Below are positions 21,460 through 34,182 of a stretch of DNA of 64,000 bases, one piece after another (within the stretch, counting starts at the first letter, position 1; every line of letters begins with the position of its first letter). The notes under the pieces were generated by a model that was not told where the DNA came from, ran no database searches, and saw nothing but the letters and a program-made list of their open reading frames with translations. The stretch lies in NCBI GenBank assembly GCA_023362775.1, contig JALMGJ010000003.1, positions 46,951,916 to 47,015,915 on the forward strand, written 5' to 3'. The translations under genes were made by a program, and so were the position numbers. This DNA comes from Charina bottae (taxonomy: Eukaryota > Chordata > Lepidosauria > Squamata > Charinaidae).

Positions 21460-22930
21460 GTAGCTCAACTTGCACACTGCGCACACCGCCGCATTCTGGA
21501 CCAGTTGTAACTTCCAGGTGATCTTCAAGGGAAGCGCCATGTAGAGCACATTGCATTAATCCAAATGGGAAGTGACCAAGGCAGGAGTGACCATGAGCAG
21601 GGCCTCCCAGTCGAGGAAAGGGCACAATTGGCACACAAGACGAATCTGTGAAAGGCATCCCTAGCCACAGATGCCACCTGCTCTTTGAGCAGGAGCCGTG
21701 AGTCTAGGAGGACCCCTAAATTGTGCACCAGCTCAGACCGGGAGAGTGCCACCCCATCTAGAGTCAGATGAAATATCACCCAGGCCTGGGGGGCCAAAAA
21801 CCCAGAGCCACTCCGTCTTGCCAGCGTTGCCAAGGCTGTGTCAGAGCCTCCCCATCCAGACCCTTATAGCCTCCAGGCACTCGGCCAGCACCCCAACAGC
21901 ATCACCTGCTAGGAGTGGAGATGTATAATTGGGTATAATTAGCATACTGGGTATCATCAGCAAACTGATGATACCGTACCCCAGGCCATCAGATGACCTC
22001 CCCCAGCAATTTCATGTAGATGTTAAAGAGGAGAGGCGAAAGACTCGAGCCCTGAGGTACCCCCCATTGCAGGGGCCTAGGACTCGACCTCTCCTCCTCC
22101 ACCAACCCCGACTGGAACCAGCCATGGAGGAAGGAGGAGAACCATTGCAACACAGTGCCTCCTATTCCCAACCCCCGAAGCTGGTCCAGAAGAATACCAT
22201 GTTCAAGACCACTGAGAGGTCTAGTTGGGCCAGAATGGTTGCACCACCCTATCCCTGTCAGGCTCAGCCCAAGAACAATGAAGTCCATTCAAACTCCAGT
22301 TCTTTATTTGCTCACACCGTATAGACAGAATCTTGCCAGACTAAAACTACTCTAACTAACCTAAGGAGAAATAACCTGGGAGACTCTAGGGCGGGGCTAT
22401 CCTGAACTTCTTCGTTTTCCCACCATTGCCTCCCGGACTGTGCCTCCTCTTATCTCCTCCACCTCCTTGGAATGTGCTCCCTCCTTCCTGAGAACCAGCA
22501 GTACCGCCAAAATCCACCACAATCCCGAGCTCTCCAAAGGTCATTTACAGGCACGACCAATGCTGTTTCAGTGCTGTGCCCCAGCCTGAACCCAGACTGA
22601 AAAGGGTCCAAATAATCCACTTCATCCAGGGCCCTTTGTAGCTGAACACCAACCACTCCCTCCACAATCTCCCCTAAAAAGGGAAGGTTGGAGACTGGAC
22701 AAAAGTTGTCTAACACTGTTGGGTCCAAGGATAGCCTCTTGAGAAGGGGGAGCACCACCGCCTCCTTCAAGGTAGGTGGTACCACCCCCTCCCACAAAGA
22801 GGCATTAACCACTGCTTGGACCCAACCACAAGCAACCTCCCGGGAGGCCTTGACCAATCTGGAGGGGCATGGATCCAGATCACAGGTGGCCAAGCTCACA
22901 GCCACGAGGTTTCTAAGAGAAAAGTTTTGA
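21460..22930 (-). mobile_element. L2 fragment on minus strand, split by a solo LTR
   Basis: The minus strand encodes successive L2 RT blocks: a CDLDPCPSRLVKASREVACG start and FCPVSNLPFLGEIVEGVVGV (22450-22905), DQLRGLGIGGTVLQWFSSFL and GVPQGSSLSPLLFNIYMKLL (21989-22288), and VHNLGVLLDSRLLLKEQVAS (21525-21833). Frames shift between blocks. The YADD region and the 3' tail are degraded or absent. The LTR at 22256-22521 sits between the FCPVSNLPFLG and LSPLLF blocks. Confidence 0.88.
22256..22521 (-). mobile_element. Solo LTR (266 bp) inserted in the L2
   Basis: A 5-bp TSD (ATCCC on the plus strand, 22251-22255 and 22522-22526) flanks a unit that on the minus strand starts TGTGGTGG and ends CCTGACA, so it has TG...CA termini. 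An AATAAA signal on the minus strand maps to 22303-22308, about 47 bp before the end, as expected for a short R-U5. No internal gag or pol sequence remains: this is a recombined solo LTR of a Gypsy-like or retroviral element. The family cannot be told from this alone. The L2 reading resumes on both sides. Confidence 0.85.
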
Positions 22931-23315
22931 GACCAATGAAAAATAATAGATGAAAGGACTTAAATAGTTACTAGCAATAATCTTCAATGTTCAGTGTAAA
23001 GCATAAATATCCAGGTTGTAACCAGTTGGGGGAACCAAATGGAAGGGAAGGGGAGAATGTGTCACTAGAAAGTTTTCCCATGTTTTTATTTATGCTTAGT
23101 ACTTTTTCTGTTTTATTTCACTGTCACTATCTAATATAGACTTCTCTTCCTTTGTATTTCACTATTCTAACAATAAAAATACCTTTTTTAATTGTTAGAA
23201 ATAGCAGTAATCTATCCTCTTCAAAAGTCTAATCTTCCCCAATTTGATGCACTCCAGATGTGCTAGATTACAAGTGCCATCTTTCTTATCCAGTTACAGC
23301 AATCTGGCATATGGC

Positions 23316-23650
23316 TAGATTTGATGGGGTTTATACTTAAACCTTCAATCCTAAAGGAAATCAACCCTGACTGCTCATTGGAAGGACAGATACTGAAGCT
23401 GAAGCTCAAATACTTTGGCCACCTAATGCGAAGAGAGGACTCACTGGAAAAGACCCTGATGCTGGGAAAGACTGAAGGCAAAAGGAGAAGGGGACGGCAG
23501 AGGATGAGATGGTTAGATAGCATCACCGATGTAATGAACATGAATTTGAGTAAACTCCGGGAGACAGTGGAGGACAGGAAGGCCTGGCGTGCTATGGTCC
23601 ATGAGGTCACGAAGAGTCGGACACGACTAAACAACTGAACAACAACAACA
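23316..23650 (+). mobile_element. 5'-truncated BovB LINE with open C-terminal frame
   Basis: From 23321 to 23638 the plus strand reads uninterrupted BovB ORF2 C-terminus: SILKEINPDCSLEG, LKLKYFGHLMRREDSLEKTL, RRRGRQRMRWLD, KAWRAMVHEVTKSRTRLNN, then a stop and an AACAACAACA tail. The lack of any stop in 105 codons points to a recent insertion. Confidence 0.92.
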
Positions 23651-24896
23651 TACTTAAATCTATCCATAGACTAGGTAAGAGCTAAATTAGGTGAATGCCC
23701 ACAGATTAGGCTGTTTCCTCGAATGGTTAATATATTTTTACATATATTCCTTTACTATCTTGTGTAAAGTCAATCTGGTTTAACCAATGGCAAAAAAGTA
23801 AATTTCTGACATAGTTACATTAAAAGTTTTACAACAAAACATTTAAGTTACCCAGTTGCATGTATAAAATGTTTCCACTGCCCCTCAGCAGGATATGAAG
23901 ATAAATCTGTTATATAATGCCTTCTAAAAACACTTATTTTATTTTATTTTTTTTGTGTTGTGGTCAACCTGGCTGAATTTGCTTCTAACAGGGTTACAGA
24001 GAAACTTTTGAAGATGCATCTAATAGAAAATTAATAATACCAAATTTGTGTCCTTCAACAACAAACTGCACAGCCAATCAATAACACAATAAGCATCTTA
24101 GAAGGTGCAATGTTGGTAGAGCACAAACTTTGACACTTAACTTAAGCAAACCCAGCAATGTTCTTCTCCATGTCCAATGAGTATATATGAATGCCTAGAA
24201 TAAGCCCTATATGCTACATAACATACAGAAAAGGCAACATTGGTCTCAGAAAGCAGAATAACAAGATATTTCCATGTCTGCCCTAATCAGCGCAGCCAAA
24301 AAAACCACGTAAGCATCCTCTGGCGTTGACTGGGGACAATTAACCCAGTTGCTTCTTTGGGTTTTTTGTTTTTTCTGCAGACTTTTGGTTTCCAAACAGT
24401 CCTTCTCTGTGGGCTCACATGGCCCTCTTCATTCTTGCATTCTTTGATCCACTTTCCCCCCCACAGGCAGAAGAAAGGGAAAGTGTTTCCAGATGAACTG
24501 TCTTTGTTTGGTTTGGTCTTATTTACACTTCAGGAGGTTTGAATGCTCTTTTCTTGACAGAGAAAAACTTTACTAGAGAACTCTGAACTAGTTTGAATGC
24601 ACGATAACCAGCATTAAACTGAAATGTTTCACAACCATCAAGCCTATAGCTATTCAGTCAAGAAAAAACACTTTTCAGTGTAACACTTTTAGGAATCCAT
24701 AAGCATTTTCCAACGCGAAAATATATTCAGTTCTCAATAGAAACATTCTAAGTTAGCAATTTAACATGCTGAAGTGAAAGAAGCAAACAAACAAGAAAAA
24801 AAAACTACTGAAGGTATAGACCTGGAAGGGAACATTAAGAAAAATCATTAGTGTAAGTATTGTTGTAGTAATGGTGGTTAGGCAACAAATTCCTAC
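23651..24896. other. Intronic sequence, nothing recognised
   Basis: AT-rich intron up to the donor site of exon 24897-24959; no repeat family or ORF can be supported. Confidence 0.5.
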
Positions 24897-24959
24897 CTGT
24901 TGAACTTCACTTTCTCCATTTGAGATCTTTTCTGTGTACACAAAGGAGTTGAATATCCG
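24897..24959 (-). CDS. CACHD1: CACHD1 internal coding exon (probably exon 2)
   Basis: On the minus strand TTTTTGTTACAG precedes a 63-bp exon, and CAG|GTAGGA follows. It translates in phase 0 to 21 residues beginning RIFNSFVYTEK and ending GESEVQQ, which continues in frame into LAKKIREKF of the exon at 5634-5782. I recognise the joined sequence as the CACHD1 ectodomain just before the VWFA domain. The strong polypyrimidine-AG acceptor, the consensus donor and the in-phase join to the second exon 19.1 kb away are the evidence. The preceding exon, presumably the signal-peptide exon, is not in the window, so at least 39 kb of intron lies upstream. Confidence 0.82.
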
Positions 24960-24974
24960 CTGTAACAAAAATTA

Positions 24975-27900
24975 AGAAAGACCACTTAGACATCATGGCA
25001 CAATAATCATGGTTTTAACATATTCAGAAGAAAAAGCAGCTGTATTCAGAACAGGTATTATAAGGAAAAAGATTAAAGTTTAAAAGAATTACCATAATAG
25101 TGACTGAAAAACCACACCAGTTTTATTAGACACACATATGCTTCCTTAATTAAATTAAACACATGTTTGTGTTTTGTGGAAAAAGCCTAGGATATTGCAT
25201 CCAGAGTGCCCGCTATTGAATTCAAGTGGTATAAATTTAAAAGAGCTATGCTTTACATCTGAAATCTGATTTTGGCCAAGTATAGGAATTGTTTACATAT
25301 ACATTTAATTCAATACAGCTCTTTCAAAATGCCTCCCCCCTCCCCAATCCCTTTACTTTCAAGTTTTCCTCCCTGTTACTCTCAATTCATTAGGAACCAG
25401 TCTAGACTTCCAAACTGCTTTTATTTAGTATCAAGAAGTAGAGGCCCCATGGTCATTTGCCATGGTGGGAACGATGGGCTTATGCTTTCTTCTCCCAGCA
25501 CTTATGTTCACATGGAATGCCACCAGAGACATAATGCATCACCCAGGTTTGAAGCAAGGAACCATGCAGATACACTGATGGCCACTTTTGCATTGCTCTG
25601 CTTTTTTCTTCCAATTAAACTCCTTTTACTCTTTTCCCTTTCTCTCTTGGTCAGTATCAGTGAGGAATATAAAATAAACTTTAAAAGAATTTTTATGATT
25701 AATTATTGCCCTTAAATTATTCCTCTGGGAGATTAAGGCTGGCATACGGTAGTCCTCCCTCATTTTATCCCCTCAGTTCTGAAAGGTAAGTTGGACTGAG
25801 ACAGAGTGAGGACTTGAAGCTGGATCTACCCAATAGCATAAATTAACCATTACCATCTTTATTCATATTTCACTGGAATAAAGGAAAGAAGCCATCTTCT
25901 TTCTTAGGCCAAACTAATAGAACCTCAACAGAGGCAAGAAATTGCTCACTGTTCAGCATATCCCTGAACCAGAAACTTCCTAATAAGACTCAAGAGCATA
26001 CAAATAGTAACGGTGAGGAGAAAGTCACCCCAGGGCCTGCAGTCACCAGGGGCCTTCTGCTCTTGTGCCTTCTTGGCCCCATGCCTTCAACAAACCTGGT
26101 GCCCAAAAGAAGATGCAGATGAGAAGCAGCATGGGTAGGAAGAAACTGGCGACGGACCTTCCTCCTCCTTTTCTGCCACCTGTGTTCAACTGCACAGTCT
26201 GAGTGGGGATTGGAGCCTCAGCTCTCTCATCTAGGAGGACCCATCTGAGAGTCTACCTTAGGGTCCAGAGAGCTCTATGTAAGCCCCAGCTTAGGTCAAA
26301 AGGAGAATGCAGACATTTGCCCTTCAGTCCATGCCTATTAAAAGCCTTTGGTAGCCACCTTTAAAGAGGGACTGGACTGGCTGTTTACAAAGCAAGAGGA
26401 AAGCAGTGACTTGGATTGGGGGGGGGGGACACACAAGACATCATATATTGCTCCAAAGGGCAATTCATTTTCTTCTTCCCTACAGGAAATGCAAATGCTT
26501 GGAGGTTTGGTTATCTGCTGCCTCTTCTGTTTGCAACCTCTTTCATATTAATGGATTGACTAAATCCAAGGCACATGGGCAAATTCAAGGAAAATATATA
26601 CATTTTAAAGGTCATATACATATTGAATAACAAGGAATTACATTTACATTTGTAAACGTTTTTTAAATGCAGATACTTATGAGAGTTTTACATATAAAAG
26701 CTGGATCATTTATTTAGTATGAAATTTGTAATTTTCCCCCTTCCAATTCATTTTCTAACCTAAAGATGTACACCTGAATTTACTCTCTTTTCATTCTTTA
26801 GGTTCATGAATCGATATAGTTACTAGACCAATCTTATGCAACTAAGCACTGCTGCAATTGGTGCTAAAAAGAAAAACATTTCAAAACATTATCTTAGAAC
26901 CAGTTTAATATTTAAAGCATTATCCTAGAATCAGTACTAAAACAAGCGTATATTTAATATAGACTTGCTAAAATCTACATACAACTCTTAAGACTGAATC
27001 CGTGGCACTATATATATATATATCCCCTCTTAACATAAATAAACAAGTAAATAAACAAGGGAAAAATACAACTCCTGGGGTTTATTACCCAAAATGAGTT
27101 GTGCACATTTTATTAATTATAGTTAATTTTGATTATTTATAATTATGAAGCAAATAGCATAAATGCTTATATGGAGAAACACTTATTGACAGTGGTAATG
27201 GAATGCACATCTTACAAACTATGTCCTTTCTTCAATTAAGTGATGTTGCAGGTACTGTATATATGAAAAAAATATCTGAAGCCCATCTAGCATTTCAGCA
27301 TAGGTAATTCTGTAGAGTAAAAATATATATTCTGGCTCTAAAGTCAGAGGCTTAAGATTAGGTTTATACAGAACATCTTTGCAAAATAGTATTTCTAATT
27401 TTAATTATTGAGAATCAACATAATTTCTTGTTCAGAAATACAAAGTGAGTTATTTCAACAGATGAAAACATAATTTACATCACTATTAAAAAACACACAA
27501 AGTATCCAGATAGAACTGGTAATAGTAATTAAAGAAATATGGGATGGAAGATCAGTGGAAAAGAGTATTTTGTAGGGAAATGGACATGGAACAAACCTAT
27601 GTAGATTCTGTTATTTTCCATGGATGCAATTTTGCTTCATTTTCTTAAGTTTTCCAGTTCAATCCTCTGACCTCCACTTTATGCTCAAGACATGGAAGCA
27701 ACTGTTATATATCAGCTACATTTAACATCAAATCAAATGAAGATATAAAAAGCAGATTGGCAAGGCAGTCCCCAGCAGTCTTTCAGCCATTATTCGGAGC
27801 AGAAAACACAATTTACTGTGAAATAATCTTATATTTTGTTCCACTGAGCTGATGATTGTCACTTTCCCTGATTTCTTTCCCTCTTGGGGATTTCAGGAAT

Positions 27901-28860
27901 TTTAGAAATTTGAACTCTTGATTTCACAGCCACCCTTGAAGAGGGCACCAGTAAATCTTCTGAGTTTTCAGGTTTCAGTGAGCTTAAAAGGATTAAAACA
28001 GTAAAATACATCTATTATAAATGAGCAACACTGAAATGTCCTCTCATTCTACAGCTTCATTAAAAGCTCCGATCAGTTACTAACACTACAAACATGTCTC
28101 CACCTCACCCCATGAAGTTATGAACATAATTTAACATCAGAAGAAAAGACATTAAAGGGTGTTATTCTGATGCAAAATGGGGTACATTTTATTTTCTATC
28201 CACAAATTATTGAATCTCTGGACATCAAAAGAAACAACAAATAGTCCCAACTAACTTATGATTTCCACCTATAGTGTAAAGCTAGGCTTTCACCTGAGCT
28301 TTACATTTAAAAATGATAAAATTGTCCTTTATCAAGGAAGAATCGTATTCTTTTTATTTTCACTAGAAAGCCAAAAGAAAAAAACCATGAAGTCCAAATG
28401 AAGGGGTCCTATCGAACGGAGAAAAGGAAGAATCAAATCACTGTTATGCAACACGCAGTGCAATAAAGTAATGAAGCTGGGTTATCTAAGACTTTCCAAA
28501 AACTTCTATAGGCAGATTCATACCTTGGTAAACTTGACAAATAAAGCAGGGACAGAGGATTTCTGCATCCACTTACTATCATATATAAGGGCTCTGAATA
28601 CTATGAATATGGTTAAGAAAAGCTACCATAGACAACTTAATGTACAAACAAGAAGCAAGCTAGCATTGGAAGACGCAGCAGGGATGGCACGCTGGTATAT
28701 CGGATGCAAGTATCTTTATGAAATATATTCAATCATCAATTTTCCAAATATTATGAAGTGAAATTAGCATTTTTGGGGAATCCCCAGGAATAAAGGGGGA
28801 GGGGGAATATAATTTCCTTATTGCTAATATATTTATTATACATCTCTTAACCAAATAAAT
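24975..28860. other. Intronic sequence, few recognisable features
   Basis: Mainly AT-rich unique-looking sequence. Possible old SINE traces occur near 25730-25870. A (TA)n run lies at about 27009-27022. A 96-codon open stretch at 28471-28761 has no recognised domain. I cannot support a gene here. Confidence 0.45.
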
Positions 28861-28865
28861 ATTGT

Positions 28866-31865
28866 CCCATCTCTAGCTTTCCCTTTCTTGGGAAAGTTGT
28901 TGAAAAAGGATTTGTTGTCAACTGTAGAATGTTCTATATAAAAAAAAATCCCTTCTCACCCCTGTGGGTGGTATGTGTCTTCTACCAGAGATCTGGGAGT
29001 TTGAGGGTTCTGCACAGTATAATATATAATTTTATTAAGGATTTTAAATACAATAGTAAAATCTAATGGAAGGAAGGGAGAAAAAACATAGAAAAAAAAA
29101 GAAAAATAAGAATATAATAAAGGGAGAGAAAAGAAATACATAAAGAAGTGACTTCCAACCTTCATCACAACAAGTATAAACAATTTTTGTAACTCTTCAC
29201 CCCCTCTTAGTTTACAACAAATGATCTCTTCATCCCATATCCCATCTCTTATCTATAGACAAATCCAAAAAGCATAATCTTTTCAGTCCTAGTGTCAGCA
29301 GAAAGTCCATTAAGGGTTACCAGAAATAACAACGTCTTATTTTAACCTTGATCAAATAAACCAACTTTATATTCCTTCTTTTTACTTCTAACAGTCTTAT
29401 CTTTAGTCCATACACATAATGTTGCAGAATTTGATTTCTTTTCATTTCTTCTTTGTCCCTTCTCACAAGATTCTTCAAAGCTTTAACAAGCCTCTTTTGT
29501 AAATCCAATATAAAAAAAATTATCCAGGTTCACTCTCTTGGTTTATTATTTATATTTCCCTTTTGATTTTTAAAACATCAACCGTTTTCTTATGTATGTC
29601 CAGTGAGACATCCTTTTCCATGTCATTCTCTCAGCCTGTCATTTGTAGATTTCAATGCCATCTCTGTCTTATCAAATAAAGCTTGTTCCTCATCTGCCAT
29701 TTCTTCCATGACACCTTTTGAACACAGTCAATCCATAGAAGCAAACATCGCTATTGACATCATTGATACTAACTTCTGATTCCATTTCTCAAAAGTGTCC
29801 TTCAGTATTTTCAATGTTATAATGTTTTGCGACATTTTATAAGTCCCAGTTATAATTAGCTGTTAATCAGGCTTGTGTATTTTTCTCCTTTAACTAAGAT
29901 CTTTAATTCCCTTTAGTGTCCAATTTTTAAAATTACTTATCTTTATTTTGTCTTGCAAAAGAATCTATTTCCCATGGGAAGGATTCTTTACAATTAATTC
30001 CAAAATCTTATTCCAAATTTATCTGGATCCTTCATCCATTTTTAACTTTCTAAGATTTAGCTTTTTGCTGTTTATTTCAATTTTTTTTTAATTCTTAAAT
30101 TTATGATTAAAATTTTCTTTCGTTAAGGATTGAAGGCAAACTCACCCAGTGTTTTCAGGCTTATCGATCCAAAGGTCTCCAATAGCTTAAAAGTAGTTAA
30201 CAAGCAATTTCCAAACGTGATTAGAAAAGGGAGTTTGTGAACTTAGTGTCCTTTAAAAAGCGCCAGCCTAAGTTGCGAGCAAGATGATTATTCTCGTTGT
30301 CTTCCAGTGCTCAAATCCTGCTGGGGACCACTGCCTTGCAGTCTCTTTGTGAGCAGCAACTGTTCGGAGTGCAAATGGGTGATCTCCTCTCCTCTCCTTG
30401 TCCAGAAAGGTTCCAAAGAGCCGGCCTACTCACTGGCTCTTCATTCTTCGCCACAGCCATCAGCTCTGCTTTCCACGGAGCTGTCTTCAGTCCATTTATG
30501 TCTTCCTCCAGAAGTCCAACTGTAGACTACTCTTGAAAAAGCAGATTATTTAGATTCATTACATTCTGGATTCAGACCTGGTCATGGGATGCAAATAGCA
30601 CTGGCCACTGTACTTGACTACCTTCTTCAAGATCTGGATGGAGTGTACCCCTAGCCTTTATAGACAACAGTGACTTTGGATGCCACTGATCATGGTATCC
30701 TCCTGGACCACTTGCAAGAGTTGGAGGTGAGCAGATTGTGTTTCATGCTGCTACAGGAGTGGGCAATATCAGTCAGTGGCAGCGGGAGAAGAGAGGCCAG
30801 CCTGGGATCACATATGGTTTCTTTTTTCTCCCCTGCTATTTAATAACCATATGACACCACTGAAAGAGGCTATCTGTCAATCGGGAGTGAAATACTATCA
30901 ATACTGTATGCTGACACTTAGCTATACATTTCTACCCTGGGCCAAGCCAGAGATACCATGAAGTCTTGAACTGGTGTTTAAGAGGTTGTTTAAATCTGGA
31001 TGGGCTGAACTGAACCCAAGCAAAGCAAAGCTAGTGTTTGTGCAGAAGGAATCTGCACTGTCTCTGGTGATCACCCCTTAATGGGTAGTACTCCCCCTAA
31101 AAGAGCAGGTGCATGATTTGGACATCCTCCTGGACTTAAGGCTACTATTTGATAGGCAGGTGGAAATTGTGGCTAGGGAGTCCTTCACCCAGCTGCAACT
31201 GGTGCACCAGTTGTAGCCGTACTTGGCGCAGGGAGCCTATCACCACCCATTTAGATTATTTCCTTAATCAATTTTATAATACTTTACTGCAACATTGGGC
31301 TGCCTCTGAAGACCACTTGGAAGCTGCAATTACTGCAAAATGCAGAGTCCTATGTATTAGTGAATTAAAGTCACTATAATAATCTAATACTTGTTTTATG
31401 GTTATTGCACTGGTTACCATAAGTTTCTAGATACAACTAGAAGTGCTGGCTTTGACTTATAAAGCCCTATATGGCTTGGCAGCTGGGTACTTATAGGGCT
31501 GCCTTATAGACTACAGAAGAGACCTGCCCAACTTGTCCAGGACAGACGCATTTTCCATCAACATCTTTTAATTGTCTCCCAGGCAGGTTAGGTGAAGGAG
31601 GCTGGGGCTCACAGGCAATGCATTTCTGTTGCAGTCCCCTTACTATGGAACAGACTCCCTCTGGAGAGAAGGTTGGTGAACTTTTTGTTGGCCTTCTGGA
31701 AATTATTAAAGACAGAGATATTCTGGAGGGCCTTTGGGGAATGAATGGTCACCACTGGATCTCCTATATCATGGTAGATTTGTCCTTGTACTGATCTCTA
31801 TGATGCAATCCATGGGAGTTGTTTTCTGAGTCTAATGGTATGTAAACACTATAAATAAACAAACA
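28866..31865 (+). mobile_element. Old L2 copy interrupted by an L1-derived insertion
   Basis: Left part (28866-28935) encodes a diverged FPFLGKLLKK equivalent of the L2 LPFLGKVVEK block. The right part resumes at 30518 with KADYLDSLHSGFRPGHGMQ and continues through degraded RT and C-terminal blocks (SPLLFNNHMTPLKEAICQ, then a TMEQTPS-like ALWN block) to an ATAAATAAACAAAC tail at about 31865. Many stops and frameshifts show an old copy. The break at 28936-30517 is a later insertion. Confidence 0.8.
28936..30517 (-). mobile_element. L1-derived ORF2-poor insertion inside the L2
   Basis: It is flanked by a 17-bp imperfect duplication (CAACTGTAGAATGTTCT at 28919-28935; CAACTGTAGACTACTCT at 30518-30534, 14 of 17 matching). 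Oriented on the minus strand, it has a moderately GC-rich 5' part (about 30517-30240) and an AT-rich body. Its end AACCTTCATCACAACAAGTA (plus strand, 29158-29177) is shared with the L1 fragment at 46469-46739. The outermost ~90 bp at the left (28936-29020) is not like the other L1 ends and lacks a poly-A on the minus strand. A conserved ~45-bp piece of it recurs at about 62787-62837. Confidence 0.6.
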
Positions 31866-31869
31866 AAAA

Positions 31870-33107
31870 CACTTGCTAAAGGATTGTAAAACCTGAGAGA
31901 AAATCAAATTTTCACCATAATAGATAAAGCATATTCATAAAGCTTGAATATGTTGGGCTTACTCTCCAAGAATTTGAACTATCGAAGCCCTCAATTGTGA
32001 AAAGTGCTTTCCTTTTCTAACAAAAACAAACACTGGTAAAAGCCAGTGGGACAAAGAGAATAATTGCTCAAAGTTAGACTAATAATGTAATGAAAGACCT
32101 CTAGACTAAAAATCAGAGGGAAGCCCCAACAGAGGCACTGTATTTCTAGACATAACCTCTTGGAAACTCTTATTTACCCTCAATAAAGAAGACCTGGAAA
32201 CGTACCAAATATGTCATCAAGGTACTTTTTTAAAGCCAAAAGAAGGGAGGGGGAAAGGAAGAAAATTAGTTCCATATGCTAAAACAATTCAGCATTTAGT
32301 ATATGTAATTTGACTAATGTTATCGTCATGACAATGTACATGGCAATCTTTCAGAGAACTAAAACTGATGTTATGCAATCTTGAAATATAAAGCAGATGG
32401 TAGGCCACCCCTCCCCCTCCCCCGATACACTATTATTTGTCATCATCTTAAGAGTGTGAGTAGGGAATAAAGAACATTTATTTTATTATACTCCACAACA
32501 GAACAGTAATAATTCTCCAAAAAGATTCCTGTATTCTCAGTAGAGACTAAGAACAGAGTCACATAAGATGTAAAAAGTTATTCAAACAACCAGAGTCCAA
32601 ATATAATGTCAAAGAATACAGAAACTAAATCAAATTATTTAAATGGAAAAGAAAAACATTTCCAAAACAAAATACGTATTTTCACATAAATAATGTCATT
32701 ATGTCGTGTGACAGTCTAACCCGTGATGGCTGAAGAAAAAGCTGAGTCCAACGTCTACCTGTTCAGTGATAGCTAGTGCTCTGAATTCCATGCTGAATTC
32801 AATATTTGAAATGCTACCAATGTAGCGTTTATAAGCCTTTAACCCTTCCCCAACCCCAGTTTCCAAGCGGCTTATAAAAATCAGTAACATATTCCATTGC
32901 TCTCATATTTAAAATCTAAGACATGACACAAAAGAATTAGGGATGGGAAGGAGATGGAAAAAGGCAAACATTTGTTCTTAGTTGAAATAAATAAAACTAT
33001 GGCCATGGGGGATCAGCTGTGAGGGGTAGAAGGATCAAGGTCAAAGCCTGAGATCAGACAGGTCCCTTACAATAGCAACACAGAAATGTCAACCTATCCC
33101 TCCCATT
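31870..33107. other. Intronic sequence, nothing recognised
   Basis: AT-rich, unique-looking sequence between the L2 tail and the L1-derived element at 33125. Confidence 0.5.
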
Positions 33108-34182
33108 GAGAAACTACGAATTCTGATTCGACTTCCGGGTGTCGAGGTGACCAGTGCGCTGAGCCGAAAGCTCCGCGGTTTTTCCATTTGCGGTGATTTA
33201 AAAGGAAGAAAAATCGCTGAAAAATCGCCCTCAAAGAGAGGGCGAGCAGAAGATTGCTCACAAAAGGGTCGGATCACCGCTCTCTCCCGACCCCCGTAAA
33301 TCCACCGCGGGGAGAGGGAGATTGAAGCGGTGAAAGACGGCTGGAACTGACAACTGCAGCTCTGCGGAAATCGCAAATCCTAATAAGATAAGTAGCACGG
33401 CACCCGACCTTTTAGACACATATTTTTATTTTTTAAATATTAATTGCCTACTAATATCTAAGATTTATCTCTGGACTGTGATTTATAAATGCTGGTGTTT
33501 TATTTCTTTCTTGCCAAAGGATTGTTTAAACGGTAGGACTGGAAAGCTAATTGACTCTGCCTGAAATGGACTGAGTGACTTTCTCTTTTTATTTTTATTA
33601 TTCCTATTTTGGTTTGTTTTTACTCTTATTGCAATTAAAAGTATTTCTCTTTTGAGACTAACTTGCCTGGATTTTAATTTTTTAAAGATTAATTTTAATG
33701 ATTTGACACTCTTTCTTTTATTTGTTTGTGATTTTTATTATGAAAGAATTTTTCTTCTTTTTCTTTGCAAGTGTTTGACTATCTTTTGGATTATATAAGT
33801 TGCCTTATAGAATTTTTATGATTTTTTTGGATCTCTCTTGTATATAAATTGGATTACTTATTCATGGCTGGACTATGTGGATACAAGTTGGCGTGAGAAA
33901 CCTTGGGATTGTTTATCTTTTTTGTTATTATTTTGACTATAATAGAAGCCTCTTTGTTCCTTTTTATCTTTTACTTTTACACTTGAATATATAATTTTAA
34001 TGGACTATATTTGAGCTATTTTGATTATTACATTTAAAGGACTATTTTTATTTTTTGAAGTTTTTATTCCTTTTTTTAAAAAAAATAGTAGCCTTTTTTT
34101 TTTTTTAGGTTTTTTGTCTTCCCCCTCCCTTCTCTCTCCTTTTTTTTCCTCTTACAGGGAAAATATCTACATTTTGACAACT

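Larger units (their letters stand above)
5783..24896 (-). other. CACHD1: CACHD1 intron between the two exons (19.1 kb)
   Basis: Read on the minus strand it runs from the GTAGGA donor at 24891-24896 to the TTTTCTAG acceptor at 5783-5790, 19,114 bp. Its length is largely explained by transposon fragments listed separately. No additional exon with flanking splice sites and a long open frame was seen on either strand. Confidence 0.75.

Noticed and set aside
25272..25715. 147-codon open frame on the plus strand
   Set aside because: Composition is hydrophobic and low-complexity, with no family resemblance and no promoter or splice support.
28471..28761. 96-codon open frame on the plus strand as a possible gene
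   Set aside because: No recognised domain, no splice context, AT-rich intron; frames of this length occur by chance here.
33140..33380. CpG-island promoter of a host gene
   Set aside because: The GC-rich stretch begins exactly at the TSD of the L1-derived element, so it is the element's 5' UTR.
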